A stretch of DNA of 24,246 nucleotides from an uncultured Clostridia bacterium (GCA_948485625.1 CAOMRW010000025.1:1-24246), one strand, 5' to 3'. Positions 1 through 7,969 are shown, counted from the first letter of the stretch. Translations and numbers: made by a program. The notes: generated by a model not told the origin, from the letters alone.

Positions 1-54
1 TATGACATAATCAATTGTTAATTTTACTATGACATTATCAAAAATTAATTACAT
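1..54. promoter_or_regulatory. Tandem TATGACATWWTCAA motif upstream of first prepilin-like gene
   Basis: Two direct copies of a 14-nt motif lie at 1-14 and 28-41 and differ at one base. They sit just upstream of the -35 box at 71. A related copy in reverse orientation lies at 24206-24219. The arrangement fits an operator for a repressor or activator of the promoter at 71-99, but no regulator can be named. The first copy begins at the window edge, so more copies may lie outside. AT-rich composition makes chance similarity possible. Confidence 0.25.
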
Positions 55-70
55 ATGCACTTAAAAATGC

Positions 71-99
71 TTGCAAATAAATTGCTGTTATGATAATAT
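71..99 (+). promoter_or_regulatory. Sigma-A-type promoter of first prepilin-like gene
   Basis: TTGCAA at 71-76, a 17-nt spacer, then TAATAT at 94-99 preceded by TGA, which gives an extended -10. Transcription would start near 105. That leaves the ATG at 111 almost without a leader and favours the ATG at 138. Confidence 0.7.
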
Positions 100-137
100 G
101 GGTTTAGTTAATGCAAAAGAGAAAGAAGGATTTTATT

Positions 138-1811
138 ATGAAGTTAAAAGAAGGTTTTTTTAATAGCAAAAGAGGTATTACACTTATAGCATTGGTAATA
201 ACAATAATAATTTTGCTAATTTTAGCAGGAATATCAATATCATCATTGACACAGAGTGGATTATTTGGAAAGGCTAAAGAGTCAAAGATAGTAAGCATAA
301 GGGCTGAGATGAAAGAGAGATTGACGTTGGCAATATCAGAGTTGCAAATAGAGAAAAAAGGAGATGCAACATTAGATGATATAACACAAGAGTGGATAGA
401 TGAAAGTATAAAAGAATATACAAATAAAGTAACAAAACATGAGACGTTAGATGCTAAAAAAGTAACAATGGATAAAAATGGAGTAAGAGGAAGATTTATA
501 ATTGATGGGAAATTTAATATTACAGAAGATACAGGATTAGATTTCTCATATGAAATAATAGAAAAAAATGGAATTAATGTAAAGATATCAATAACAGTAA
601 GAGATGAAGAAAATGGAATAAACAAAATAGAATTACCAGGTAAAGAGCCATTAGTATATAATAGTGTAGAAGAAGTAAGAGATTTGGAGTATGATATAGA
701 ACTAGGAGAAGAATATATTATATTAGTAACAACAGGAGATGGAGAAACAAAAAGAGTAAAAATATTGATAGAGCCAGAGATAGAAGTAACAGAAGCATAT
801 GTAAATACGATGCAAAATGCAACAGTTTCATTAGAGTCTAATTCAGTGGAGAGAGGTTCTAGTAATCTATATATAAGTTTTACAGCAACATTAATGGGAA
901 GTGATTGTACAATAGAACCACCATTAACAGAGGCAATAGTTAGAAATGGAAAATATACATATACAATAACAGGTGAATATAATGGAAGAACAATTACAAC
1001 AAAAAAAGAAGTTATAGTAGACCAATATAAATCAGCAGTAGGTTTAGTAAAGTATGATGCAGGAGAGTGGACAAAAGAGGAAATAGAAGAATTAGATAGA
1101 TTGAAATTATATGACATAAATGATTCACGTAGTAATAATCGTGTATATAAATTAACAGATGATAATGGACAAGCATTTACTTTTGGAGGTTTTACATATA
1201 ATGGAAGTGGTGAAGATACAGAAAAAAATTCGGTTAGTAGAAACTGTGGATCAATGACAAGATTTGGTGCTTTTCATGGGCAGGATATAATAATGCCAAA
1301 ATATGATGGTTGGATTATATTGGATAGTTATGAAGAAAATGGAAAAAAATATGTGAGGAAATTAATTCATGCAGGTACTCCAGAAAGTTTTTCATACTGT
1401 AGGGAAGGAGATGGAACTTATAGAGCATTGTATTTATTAACAGGGCAAGTAAAAGATAATAACGAAAATTATAAAAAATTAGCAGATACAGTAACTACAA
1501 TAAATGTGAGAAATTGGGATATGTATAGAGATGTAGAACTGGATAATAAAGGATATATAAAAAATGTTCATCTGATGACATATGATGAATCTGAAAATAC
1601 TACATATGAAATTAGAAATACTGGTACTAATTATTGGATTGCTACAGAATTTGATAATGTAAATTTGTACGTATTTAGAGGAAGTCAAGATGAAGATGCT
1701 ACAAATGAATATTGCTTTGGAATTCGTCCAGTTATAGAAATGAATGAGGGAGTCTATGTAGTAAGTGGAGATGGAACAGAGACAAGTCCATATGTACTTG
1801 GAAAAGACTAA
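138..1811 (+). CDS. Prepilin-like surface protein, copy 1
   Basis: The predicted product is a 557-residue secreted or membrane-tethered protein of unknown role. I chose ATG 138 over the in-frame ATG 111 because AGAAGGA (124-130) sits 7 nt upstream of it and the promoter starts RNA near 105. The N-terminus is a type IV prepilin-like leader: basic residues, a Gly cleavage site (about residue 13), then ITLIALVITI and a roughly 20-residue hydrophobic helix ending near GLFGKAKESK. Position +5 of the mature form is Ala, not the usual Glu. A charged segment and an Ig-like beta region follow to about residue 220. A C-terminal domain ends in FGIRPVIEMN and GDGTETSPYVL, the ending seen in many clostridial surface proteins of unknown function. 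The first ~220 residues nearly duplicate the next gene, and the C-terminal half diverges. No pilus assembly gene is nearby, so pilus membership is not shown; the protein may simply use prepilin peptidase or stay membrane-anchored. Confidence 0.85.
   Translation: MKLKEGFFNSKRGITLIALVITIIILLILAGISISSLTQSGLFGKAKESKIVSIRAEMKERLTLAISELQIEKKGDATLDDITQEWIDESIKEYTNKVTKHETLDAKKVTMDKNGVRGRFIIDGKFNITEDTGLDFSYEIIEKNGINVKISITVRDEENGINKIELPGKEPLVYNSVEEVRDLEYDIELGEEYIILVTTGDGETKRVKILIEPEIEVTEAYVNTMQNATVSLESNSVERGSSNLYISFTATLMGSDCTIEPPLTEAIVRNGKYTYTITGEYNGRTITTKKEVIVDQYKSAVGLVKYDAGEWTKEEIEELDRLKLYDINDSRSNNRVYKLTDDNGQAFTFGGFTYNGSGEDTEKNSVSRNCGSMTRFGAFHGQDIIMPKYDGWIILDSYEENGKKYVRKLIHAGTPESFSYCREGDGTYRALYLLTGQVKDNNENYKKLADTVTTINVRNWDMYRDVELDNKGYIKNVHLMTYDESENTTYEIRNTGTNYWIATEFDNVNLYVFRGSQDEDATNEYCFGIRPVIEMNEGVYVVSGDGTETSPYVLGKD
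195..808 (+). repeat. Near-identical direct repeat, copy 1 (pairs with 2103-2716)
   Basis: This is the 5' coding third of copy 1. It aligns without gaps to 2103-2716 at an offset of 1908. Reading both copies base by base from 331 to 765 I found no mismatch. The few differences outside that stretch are nearly all silent, for example ttgacg/ttaact around 331 and ttgata/ttaata at 766. Similarity falls sharply after about 808. Confidence 0.92.
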
Positions 1812-2060
1812 TTATGAATATGAATATGTATTTATGTAATACAAAAAATAGGATTTTGATATTATAAATTAATATAATATTATGTTAAAAGATTACTATT
1901 AGAATAGTTGTTTTCTTCTTGTATTCAAAGCAAATTATAAAAAGTAATTTACAAACATTATGTAAAAAATGTATTACAAAAAATGCTTAATTTTATTACA
2001 TGAAAAGATAGTAAAATATATAATGAAAGGGAGAAAAACAAAGGAGGAAAATTAATAAAA
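1812..2060. other. Intergenic region between the two prepilin-like genes
   Basis: This 249-nt, strongly AT-rich stretch has no convincing gene. A weak hairpin at 1895-1908 (ACTATT-AG-AATAGT) followed by a T/C-rich run could end copy 1 transcripts. The promoter for copy 2 is near 1996-2024. Confidence 0.5.
1996..2024 (+). promoter_or_regulatory. Probable promoter of second prepilin-like gene
   Basis: TTACAT at 1996-2001, a 17-nt spacer and a perfect TATAAT at 2019-2024, giving a start near 2031, just ahead of AAGGAGG at 2041-2047. The -35 box is weak. Confidence 0.5.
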
Positions 2061-3740
2061 ATGGGAAAACAAAAAGAAAATGGAATAACGCTAATAGCAC
2101 TGGTAATAACAATAATAATTCTTTTAATTTTAGCAGGAATATCAATATCATCATTAACACAGAGTGGATTATTTGGAAAGGCTAAAGAGTCAAAGATAGT
2201 AAGTATAAGGGCTGAGATGAAAGAGAGATTAACTTTGGCAATATCAGAGTTGCAAATAGAGAAAAAAGGAGATGCAACATTAGATGATATAACACAAGAG
2301 TGGATAGATGAAAGTATAAAAGAATATACAAATAAAGTAACAAAACATGAGACGTTAGATGCTAAAAAAGTAACAATGGATAAAAATGGAGTAAGAGGAA
2401 GATTTATAATTGATGGGAAATTTAATATTACAGAAGATACAGGATTAGATTTCTCATATGAAATAATAGAAAAAAATGGAATTAATGTAAAGATATCAAT
2501 AACAGTAAGAGATGAAGAAAATGGAATAAACAAAATAGAATTACCAGGTAAAGAGCCATTAGTATATAATAGTGTAGAAGAAGTAAGAGATTTGGAGTAT
2601 GATATAGAACTAGGAGAAGAATATATTATATTAGTAACAACAGGAGATGGAGAAACAAAAAGAGTAAAAATATTAATAGAGCCAGAGATAGAAGTAACAG
2701 AAGCATATGTAAATACAACTCAAGGTGCAACAAGCTCAGTAGCAGATAACTCTGTAATTAAAGGGACTGAATTGTATATAAACTTTACAGCAACATTAAT
2801 GGGAAGTGATTGTACAATAGAGCCACCATTAACAGAAGCAATAACTAAAAATGGAATATATACATATACAATAACTGGTATATTTAATGGAAAAACAATT
2901 ACAGCACAAAATCATATTGCTATAAATAAATATAAATATGCAATAGGTTTAGTAAAGTATGATGCAGGAGAATGGACTAAAGAAGAAATAGAAGAATTAA
3001 AGAGTAACAAATTATATGATATAAATAAAGAACATGTTGCAAATGAAAAATATAAATTAAAAGACGAAAATGGATTAAACTTTACATTTGGTGGATTTAC
3101 ATATAAAGGAGATAAATTAAATGAAGAAGCAATAGTTTCAGGAACAGTTATAACAAATAAAAACCAAAGTGTAAGTCCCCAAAGTGGATATGGAGTGCCA
3201 GAATATGATGGATGGAAGATATTAGAAAGTAGAGAAGAAGATGGAAAGATATATGTAAAAAAAATAGTTCATGCAGGTAGTCCAGAGAATTTTGTGTTTT
3301 ATATGGTAGATAATGATTATGATTTGGCTGATAGAGCAGAATATTTATTATCGAATGGATTAAGGAAAATAGAGTATAATACGTTAAATCAAGGAGAAAG
3401 AATAAATCCGAGAAATTGGGAAATGTATAAAGATAAGGATTTAGAATCAAAAGGTTTAATTAAAGGAGTGCATGCAATGACATGTGAAGATGCTTCATTT
3501 TCAGCAGATAATGTATCTGCAACTAAAATAGAACATATTATAGGTTCTTCTTATTATTTTGCAAATTCGTCTTCAAAAAGAGATATGACTTTATGGTGGG
3601 TAAATGGAGATAATGCTACATATAGTTCAAGTTTGTATTATACATTTGGAATTCGCCCTGTTGTAGAGATGAATGATGGTGTATATATAGCAGGAGGAGA
3701 TGGAACAGAGACTAATCCATATGTACTTGAAAAAGAATAA
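2061..3740 (+). CDS. Prepilin-like surface protein, copy 2
   Basis: This 559-residue protein is a paralogue of the upstream gene. AAGGAGG (2041-2047) lies 13 nt before the ATG, a slightly long spacing. The leader is short (MGKQKENG), with likely cleavage after Gly8, then ITLIALVITI and the same hydrophobic helix, again with Ala instead of Glu at +5. About residues 8-220 are virtually identical to copy 1. From EAYVNT onward the proteins diverge but keep islands such as TLMGSDCTIEPPLTEAI, GLVKYDAGEWTKEEIEEL and FTFGGFTY. The C-terminus ends FGIRPVVEMN and GDGTETNPYVL. It has its own promoter, so the pair need not be one operon. The pattern of constant N-terminus and variable C-terminus fits paralogues homogenised by recombination. 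Molecular function is unknown. Confidence 0.87.
   Translation: MGKQKENGITLIALVITIIILLILAGISISSLTQSGLFGKAKESKIVSIRAEMKERLTLAISELQIEKKGDATLDDITQEWIDESIKEYTNKVTKHETLDAKKVTMDKNGVRGRFIIDGKFNITEDTGLDFSYEIIEKNGINVKISITVRDEENGINKIELPGKEPLVYNSVEEVRDLEYDIELGEEYIILVTTGDGETKRVKILIEPEIEVTEAYVNTTQGATSSVADNSVIKGTELYINFTATLMGSDCTIEPPLTEAITKNGIYTYTITGIFNGKTITAQNHIAINKYKYAIGLVKYDAGEWTKEEIEELKSNKLYDINKEHVANEKYKLKDENGLNFTFGGFTYKGDKLNEEAIVSGTVITNKNQSVSPQSGYGVPEYDGWKILESREEDGKIYVKKIVHAGSPENFVFYMVDNDYDLADRAEYLLSNGLRKIEYNTLNQGERINPRNWEMYKDKDLESKGLIKGVHAMTCEDASFSADNVSATKIEHIIGSSYYFANSSSKRDMTLWWVNGDNATYSSSLYYTFGIRPVVEMNDGVYIAGGDGTETNPYVLEKE
2103..2716 (+). repeat. Near-identical direct repeat, copy 2 (pairs with 195-808)
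   Basis: Partner of the block at 195-808. The stretch 2239-2673 is identical by eye to 331-765. The identity includes synonymous positions, which points to very recent duplication or gene conversion rather than selection on the protein alone. Confidence 0.92.
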
Positions 3741-3819
3741 AATAATATCAGAATTTATTAATTAAAAATATATATTTATTAATTTCAAATTTTATTGAAG
3801 AGGCTATAAAAAATCTGTG

Positions 3820-3897
3820 GTGGTGATAGGGGCCAGGTCTTAAATTTCCATTTTTGTATAAAAAATGGGGATTTAAGACCTGGCCCCCTATCACCAC
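3820..3897. repeat. REP-like palindrome, copy A
   Basis: A 78-bp near-perfect inverted repeat. The outer ends are GTGGTGATA and TATCACCAC; the inner arm is GGGGCCAGGTCTTAAAT paired with ATTTAAGACCTGGCCCC, with an AT loop near 3856-3860. It is GC-richer than its surroundings and begins 80 nt after the stop of prepilin-like copy 2. A following TATACTTTTT (3902-3911) would let the RNA hairpin act as a terminator. The preceding GGCTATAAAAA is shared with copy B, so the mobile unit may be longer. It looks like a REP/MITE-type non-autonomous element; the mobilising enzyme is not in the window. Confidence 0.9.
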
Positions 3898-3967
3898 AAT
3901 ATACTTTTTATTAATGAGAAATTTTGATATTAACTTTAATATAGGTTTTAAAAATAAATGAAAATTA

Positions 3968-3996
3968 TTGAAAAGCAAACTTTTTTATGATATATT
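3968..3996 (+). promoter_or_regulatory. Promoter of WG-repeat gene
   Basis: TTGAAA (3968-3973), a 17-nt spacer, TATATT (3991-3996), with TGA just before the -10 (extended -10). The start falls near 4003, close to AAGGGAGG at 4006-4013. Confidence 0.75.
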
Positions 3997-4020
3997 ATGA
4001 GTCATAAGGGAGGTTAAATC

Positions 4021-5544
4021 ATGAGTAGAGGAAGAAGATATGATGCAGAACCTAAATTGAATATGAAGAAAGTATTTGCTGTAATTATTGCAGTTATTGT
4101 TATAATAATGTTTGTATTTATAATAAGAGGCTTACTGACAAAAGAAACATCGACAGGTAAGATAACAAGTCAAACATATTTCGCTTCATTTAAAGATAAT
4201 AAATGGGGAGTAATAGATTCCACAGGAAAAAATATAATAGATCCATCATATAAAGATATGATAATTATACCAAATAATAAAGTTGGTGTGTTCATTTGTA
4301 CATACGATATAAATTATGAAAATGGGGAATATAAGACTAAAGTTCTAAATGAAAAAAATGAAAAAATTTATACTGAATATGACAAGATAGAGGTTATTCA
4401 AAATAAAGATAACAATAATAATTTATGGTATGAAAAAGAAGCTTTAAGAGTCCAAAAAGATGGAAAATATGGATTAATAAATTTATCAGGGAAACAGATT
4501 CTTTCTACTAATTATGAAGAAATAGTAGCAGTTCCAGGGATAGAGAATTCTTTTAAAATAAAAAGAGATGGAAAATATGGAATTGTTGATAGTGAAGGAA
4601 AAATAGTTGTTGAACCACAATATACTGATATAGATATATTAGGCGAAGATAATAAATCAGGATTTATTGTTAAAAATGATGCAGGAAAATATGGAATTGT
4701 AAATTATTCAAATAAGCAAATATTAGAAATAAAGTATGATTCAGTAGAAAAGGTATTTGGAAAAGATTTATATGTTGTCACATTAGATGGAAAACAAAGA
4801 GTAGTGAATAAAGAAAATGCAGATGTATTAGTAAATGGATTTGATTCTATTAAACAAATATTAGCAACTCAAGAGAATGCAGTTGTATTTACAAAAAATA
4901 ACAAATGTGGTGTAATGAATTTATCAGGGGAAGTACAAATAGAAGCAGAATATGATAGTTTAGAAGAAACTAAAGTAGGTGTTTTTATAGCAAAAAAGGC
5001 TGATAAATATGGAATTATAAATAGTAGCAAAGAAGAAAAAATGCCTTTTAATTATAATTCAATAGTTTATAATAAAAAAGCCGATATATTTATATTAGAG
5101 GATAATGACTTTAATTCTACTATATTAAATAGTGATTTAGAAACAAAAGCTACAGGAATTTTAATAGAACTAAATGATGACAAAGGATACATTAAATTGA
5201 GAATAGATGATAATTATAAATATTATAATTTCAAATTTGAAGAGAAACAAGAAAGAGAGATATTCTCTAATAGAACATTATTCTTAAGTAAAAAAGATGG
5301 AAAATATGGATATGTAGATAAAGACGAAAAAGTTATAGTTGATTATATTTATGATGACGCAATGGAACAAAATGATTATGGATATGCAGCTATTAAAAAA
5401 GATGGAAAATGGGGATGTGTAGATATTAAAGGAAATGTTATTCAAGAGCCTACATATAACTTAGATGATTACTTATTAGTAGATTTTATAGGCAGATGGC
5501 ATCTTGGTTTAGATATTAATATGAATTATTATAATCAATTATAA
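4021..5544 (+). CDS. Membrane-anchored WG-repeat protein
   Basis: The protein has 507 residues. AAGGGAGG at 4006-4013, 7 nt before the ATG, supports the start. A basic N-terminus precedes one transmembrane helix (about 18-38, FAVIIAVIVIIMFVFII), so by the positive-inside rule the rest should be outside the cell. From about residue 60 to the end there are at least eight WG beta-repeats, each opening with K(W/Y)G(V/I/L) and continuing through D/N-x-x-G/K and an (E/D)P/xxY segment, for example KWGVIDSTGK, KYGLINLSGK, KYGIVDSEGK and KWGCVDIKGN. Repeats in the middle are degenerate (KCGVMNLSGE, KYGIINSSKE). WG repeats (Pfam WG_beta_rep family) are thought to form a beta-propeller-like or solenoid scaffold; ligands are unknown. 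The gene has its own promoter and follows palindrome copy A. Confidence 0.88.
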   Translation: MSRGRRYDAEPKLNMKKVFAVIIAVIVIIMFVFIIRGLLTKETSTGKITSQTYFASFKDNKWGVIDSTGKNIIDPSYKDMIIIPNNKVGVFICTYDINYENGEYKTKVLNEKNEKIYTEYDKIEVIQNKDNNNNLWYEKEALRVQKDGKYGLINLSGKQILSTNYEEIVAVPGIENSFKIKRDGKYGIVDSEGKIVVEPQYTDIDILGEDNKSGFIVKNDAGKYGIVNYSNKQILEIKYDSVEKVFGKDLYVVTLDGKQRVVNKENADVLVNGFDSIKQILATQENAVVFTKNNKCGVMNLSGEVQIEAEYDSLEETKVGVFIAKKADKYGIINSSKEEKMPFNYNSIVYNKKADIFILEDNDFNSTILNSDLETKATGILIELNDDKGYIKLRIDDNYKYYNFKFEEKQEREIFSNRTLFLSKKDGKYGYVDKDEKVIVDYIYDDAMEQNDYGYAAIKKDGKWGCVDIKGNVIQEPTYNLDDYLLVDFIGRWHLGLDINMNYYNQL

Positions 5545-5587
5545 AGTGGGGATTGGGGGCCAGGTCATTAATCCCCATTTTTTATGA
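5545..5587. repeat. Half-copy (left arm) of the REP-like palindrome, copy D
   Basis: Compared with the left arm of copy B (12868-12910), 36 of the first 41 bases agree, including the GGGGGCCAGGTC core and CCCATTTTTTAT. The right arm is missing. Two of the changed bases create GGGGATT, which pairs with AATCCCC inside the same arm, so the fragment folds as a compact hairpin. Confidence 0.75.
5547..5583 (+). terminator. Rho-independent terminator after WG-repeat gene
   Basis: TGGGGATT (5547-5554) pairs with AATCCCCA (5570-5577), followed by a run of T to 5583. It starts 2 nt after the stop codon and lies within the palindrome half-copy. Confidence 0.8.
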
Positions 5588-5621
5588 AGATTGATGACTT
5601 AGTCTTTAATCTTCAATTTTT
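5585..5621 (+). terminator. Second tandem hairpin before acpS
   Basis: TGAAGATT (5585-5592) pairs with AATCTTCA (5608-5615), with GACT/AGTC in the interior and TTTTT at 5617-5621. It acts as a back-up terminator or as an attenuator in front of acpS, for which I see no clear separate promoter. Confidence 0.65.
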
Positions 5622-5641
5622 ATATAATGAGGGAGCTATTT

Positions 5642-6019
5642 ATGGAGATTAGTTGTGGTGTTGACATTATTGAGATTGAGAGAATAAAATCAAGTATAGA
5701 AAATATTGGAGAAAGTTTTTTAAAAAGGGTTTTTACTGATAAAGAAATTGAATATTGTGAATCTAAGAAAGTACAAAAATATCAACATTATGCTGGTAGA
5801 TTTGCAGCTAAAGAAGCGGCATTAAAAGCAATTTCAAAGCATTTAGAGGACAAATATTCTGTCGGATGGAAAAATTTTGAGATTGTGAATGATGAGCAAG
5901 GTAGGCCAAAGTTAAATTTATTTAATATTGCTATAAATGATATTAAAAATATAGATGTTAGCATTTCTCATTGTAAATTGTATGCAATAGCAAATGTTAC
6001 AATTTTGTATAAGGATTAG
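5642..6019 (+). CDS. acpS: Holo-[acyl-carrier-protein] synthase
   Basis: AcpS moves the 4'-phosphopantetheine arm from CoA to a serine of apo-ACP in the cytoplasm, activating fatty acid synthesis. The product is 125 residues, the usual size. ATG 5642 is preferred over an in-frame ATG at 5627 because GAGGGAG (5629-5635) lies 6 nt upstream and family members start at this point. Visible motifs are CGVDIIEIERI with Asp8, RVFTDKEIEYC (29-39), YAGRFAAKEAALKAI with Glu58 (Asp8 and Glu58 being the Mg-binding pair of the family), GRPKLNL (87-93) and VSISHCKLYAIA (106-117). The gene abuts tatD and probably shares its transcript. It sits behind two terminator hairpins without an obvious promoter, so expression may rely on read-through or on a non-consensus promoter. 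Confidence 0.95.
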   Translation: MEISCGVDIIEIERIKSSIENIGESFLKRVFTDKEIEYCESKKVQKYQHYAGRFAAKEAALKAISKHLEDKYSVGWKNFEIVNDEQGRPKLNLFNIAINDIKNIDVSISHCKLYAIANVTILYKD

Positions 6020-6027
6020 TGATTAAA

Positions 6028-6810
6028 ATGGGATTATTTGATAGTCATAGTCATTTGAATGACGAAAAGTTTGATGAAGATAGAGATAAATTGATAAAAG
6101 AAATATATGAATCAGGAGTAATAAATTTTATTACTGCAGGATATAGTGTTGAAAGTTCAAAGAAAGCTATAGAAATAGCAAATAATTATGAATTTATATA
6201 TGCAACAGTAGGTGTTTCACCAAATGATATTCCACAAACTGAAGAAGAATTGTGGAAACAATTAGAAGAAATTAAGGATATAGCTAAAAAAAGTAGTAAA
6301 GTTGTTGCAATAGGAGAAATTGGATTAGATTATTATTGGAATACAGATAATAAAGATATACAGAAAAAGGCATTTATAGAACAGATAAAGTTGGCAAATG
6401 AATTAAACTTTCCAATTGTTATTCATACAAGAGAAGCTATAATGGATACTGTTCAAATATTGAAAGAAAATACTGTTAATAATAGAGGAGTATTCCATTG
6501 TTGCCCACAAAATAGAGAACTAATTAAAGAAGCATTGAAATTAGGATTTTATATTTCTTTTGCAGGTCCAATTACTTTTAAAAATTCTAAAAATGCAGAT
6601 GAAATAATTAATATGGTTCCAAATGATAGAATTTTAATTGAGACAGATAGTCCTTATTTAGCTCCAGAGCCTGTAAGAGGTAGAAGAAATACACCAGCTA
6701 ATGTTAGATTTATTGCACAAAAAATTGCAGATGTAAAAGGAATGGATTTAAGTGAAGTTCAAAATATTACAGAACAAAATGCGAAGAACATTTTTAAAAT
6801 AGTTAACTGA
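6028..6810 (+). CDS. tatD: TatD-family metal-dependent hydrolase (DNase)
   Basis: A TIM-barrel amidohydrolase-superfamily enzyme of 260 residues; family members are metal-dependent 3'-5' exonucleases or DNases. Metal ligands are visible: DSHSH with His7 and His9, GEIGLDYY with Glu97, VIHTREA with His133, VFHCC with His157, and ETDSPYLAP with Asp207. The motif usually read as GxHP is GVSP here. Two starts are possible: GTG 6019 overlaps the acpS stop but would be only 3 nt from AAGGA (6011-6015), while ATG 6028 gives MGLFDSHSHLND, which matches the family, so I use it. The gene probably forms an operon with acpS and ends before a strong hairpin at 6831. Confidence 0.93.
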   Translation: MGLFDSHSHLNDEKFDEDRDKLIKEIYESGVINFITAGYSVESSKKAIEIANNYEFIYATVGVSPNDIPQTEEELWKQLEEIKDIAKKSSKVVAIGEIGLDYYWNTDNKDIQKKAFIEQIKLANELNFPIVIHTREAIMDTVQILKENTVNNRGVFHCCPQNRELIKEALKLGFYISFAGPITFKNSKNADEIINMVPNDRILIETDSPYLAPEPVRGRRNTPANVRFIAQKIADVKGMDLSEVQNITEQNAKNIFKIVN

Positions 6811-6830
6811 AATTGGAAAATGTAAAAATG

Positions 6831-6877
6831 TTGGCATATTAAAATTTAGCGAATTTTAATATGTCAATATTTTATTT
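6831..6877 (+). terminator. Terminator of acpS-tatD
   Basis: The 16-nt arm 6831-6846 pairs with 6852-6867 with a single G-T(U) position; the loop is TAGCG, followed by the T-rich TATTTTATTT. Confidence 0.8.
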
Positions 6878-6967
6878 TGTTGTATATAAAAATATTAAAG
6901 CAATTAGAACAACATGAAAGGCGTTGAATTACTGCTAGAAGCATTAGTTGGATAAATTTCTTAATAA

Positions 6968-7005
6968 AAAAATATCACATAATATAGCAATTATGTGATA
7001 TTTTT
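6968..7005. terminator. Bidirectional terminator between tatD and htpX
   Basis: A perfect 16-bp stem, 6968-6983 with 6990-7005, has an A-run at its left end and a T-run at its right end, so it can work on both strands. It lies 11 nt past the htpX stop codon and ends the minus-strand lemA-htpX unit. Confidence 0.85.
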
Positions 7006-7015
7006 AGATAGTAAT

Positions 7016-7921
7016 TTAAATTATATTTCTTAATGCTTCTATTCTATCTTCAGTAGATGGATGAGTAGACCATAAATTTGTTGATTTCTTTTTTCCTTTA
7101 GTTCCATTTTTTTTGAATGGGTTAACAATATACATATTTGCAGTGGCAGAGTTAGCAGATTTTAGCTCATTAGAATCATTTTCAAGTTTTTGTAGAGCTG
7201 ATATTAATCCATCTGGATTACGTGTAAATTCAATAGCAGTACTATCAGCTAAAAATTCTCTTTTTCTTGATAGTGCTAATTGCATTAAAGTACCAAATAT
7301 AGGTGATAATATTAAAAATATTAGGCCAATTATCATTAGAAATCCATTTGCTTTACTGCTATCATCATCATTATCTTTTAATCCTCCCCAGAAAAGAGTT
7401 CTAGAGAATATGTCTGATAACATTACTATAAATCCAACAAAAACAGATACTATAGTGCTTAGAAGAATATCATAATTTTTAATGTGACTCATTTCATGGG
7501 CTATTACACCCTCTAATTCATAATAGTCAAGTTTTTCCAATAAGCCAGTTGTAACACAAATTATTGAATGTTCTGGATTTCTTCCTGTTGCAAAAGCATT
7601 TGGTTGATTATCTTCTACAACATATAAACTTGGCTTTTTTGGTAATCCTGATGTTACTATCAAAGCATCTAATATATTAACAATTTTTAAATCCTCTTCT
7701 TTTGTTGCAGGTCTTGCTTTGCATGATGCAAGGATAATTTTGTCACTATAATAATAAGATACCCAACTAGTTCCTATTGAGAAAATTAATGCAATAATTA
7801 TAGAAAAATTACCTAATTCTAATGCATTACATACATAGTATACTATTAAAGTTATGACTATTATAAATATTGAAATTATTATTCCAGATTCAAATTTATT
7901 TTTTTTACTTGTTTTGAACAT
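7016..7921 (-). CDS. htpX: HtpX-like M48 zinc metalloprotease
   Basis: A membrane-bound zinc endopeptidase of the M48/HtpX family, which takes part in quality control of membrane proteins. The product is 301 residues. The start at 7921 follows AAAGGAGG by 6 nt on the minus strand; an upstream in-frame start (7969) would read through a hairpin and lacks such a site. Two transmembrane helices lie at about 13-31 and 38-57. The zinc motif AHEMSH has its HEXXH at 142-146, and the third ligand Glu222 is in SRKREFLADSTAI. Two more helices lie at about 152-170 and 193-215. The C-terminus carries STHPSTEDRIEAL, typical of HtpX. It sits downstream of lemA on the same strand, a pairing seen in many bacteria. 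Confidence 0.93.
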   Translation of the reverse strand: MFKTSKKNKFESGIIISIFIIVITLIVYYVCNALELGNFSIIIALIFSIGTSWVSYYYSDKIILASCKARPATKEEDLKIVNILDALIVTSGLPKKPSLYVVEDNQPNAFATGRNPEHSIICVTTGLLEKLDYYELEGVIAHEMSHIKNYDILLSTIVSVFVGFIVMLSDIFSRTLFWGGLKDNDDDSSKANGFLMIIGLIFLILSPIFGTLMQLALSRKREFLADSTAIEFTRNPDGLISALQKLENDSNELKSANSATANMYIVNPFKKNGTKGKKKSTNLWSTHPSTEDRIEALRNII

Positions 7922-7944
7922 TGTGTACCTCCTTTTATGCATAA

Positions 7945-7969
7945 ATGGGTTACTTTTGAAGTAACCCAT
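7945..7969 (-). promoter_or_regulatory. Hairpin in the lemA-htpX spacer
   Basis: A perfect 11-bp inverted repeat (7945-7955 with 7959-7969, loop TTG) ends about 14 nt before the htpX Shine-Dalgarno on the minus strand. No T-run follows on that strand, so it is more likely an RNA processing, stability or translation-control hairpin than a terminator. Confidence 0.5.

Noticed and set aside
104..1117. Long minus-strand open frame (337 codons) opposite prepilin-like copy 1, and its counterpart at 1958-2533
   Set aside because: Shadow of the AT-rich sense gene: no ribosome site, low-complexity Ser/Ile/Pro-rich product, and present in both copies only because the DNA is duplicated.
3748..3978. Minus-strand open frame through palindrome copy A, with a similar one through copy B (12453-12947)
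   Set aside because: Shared peptide (GGQVLN, NGNLRPGP) is just translation of the palindrome; there is no independent coding evidence.
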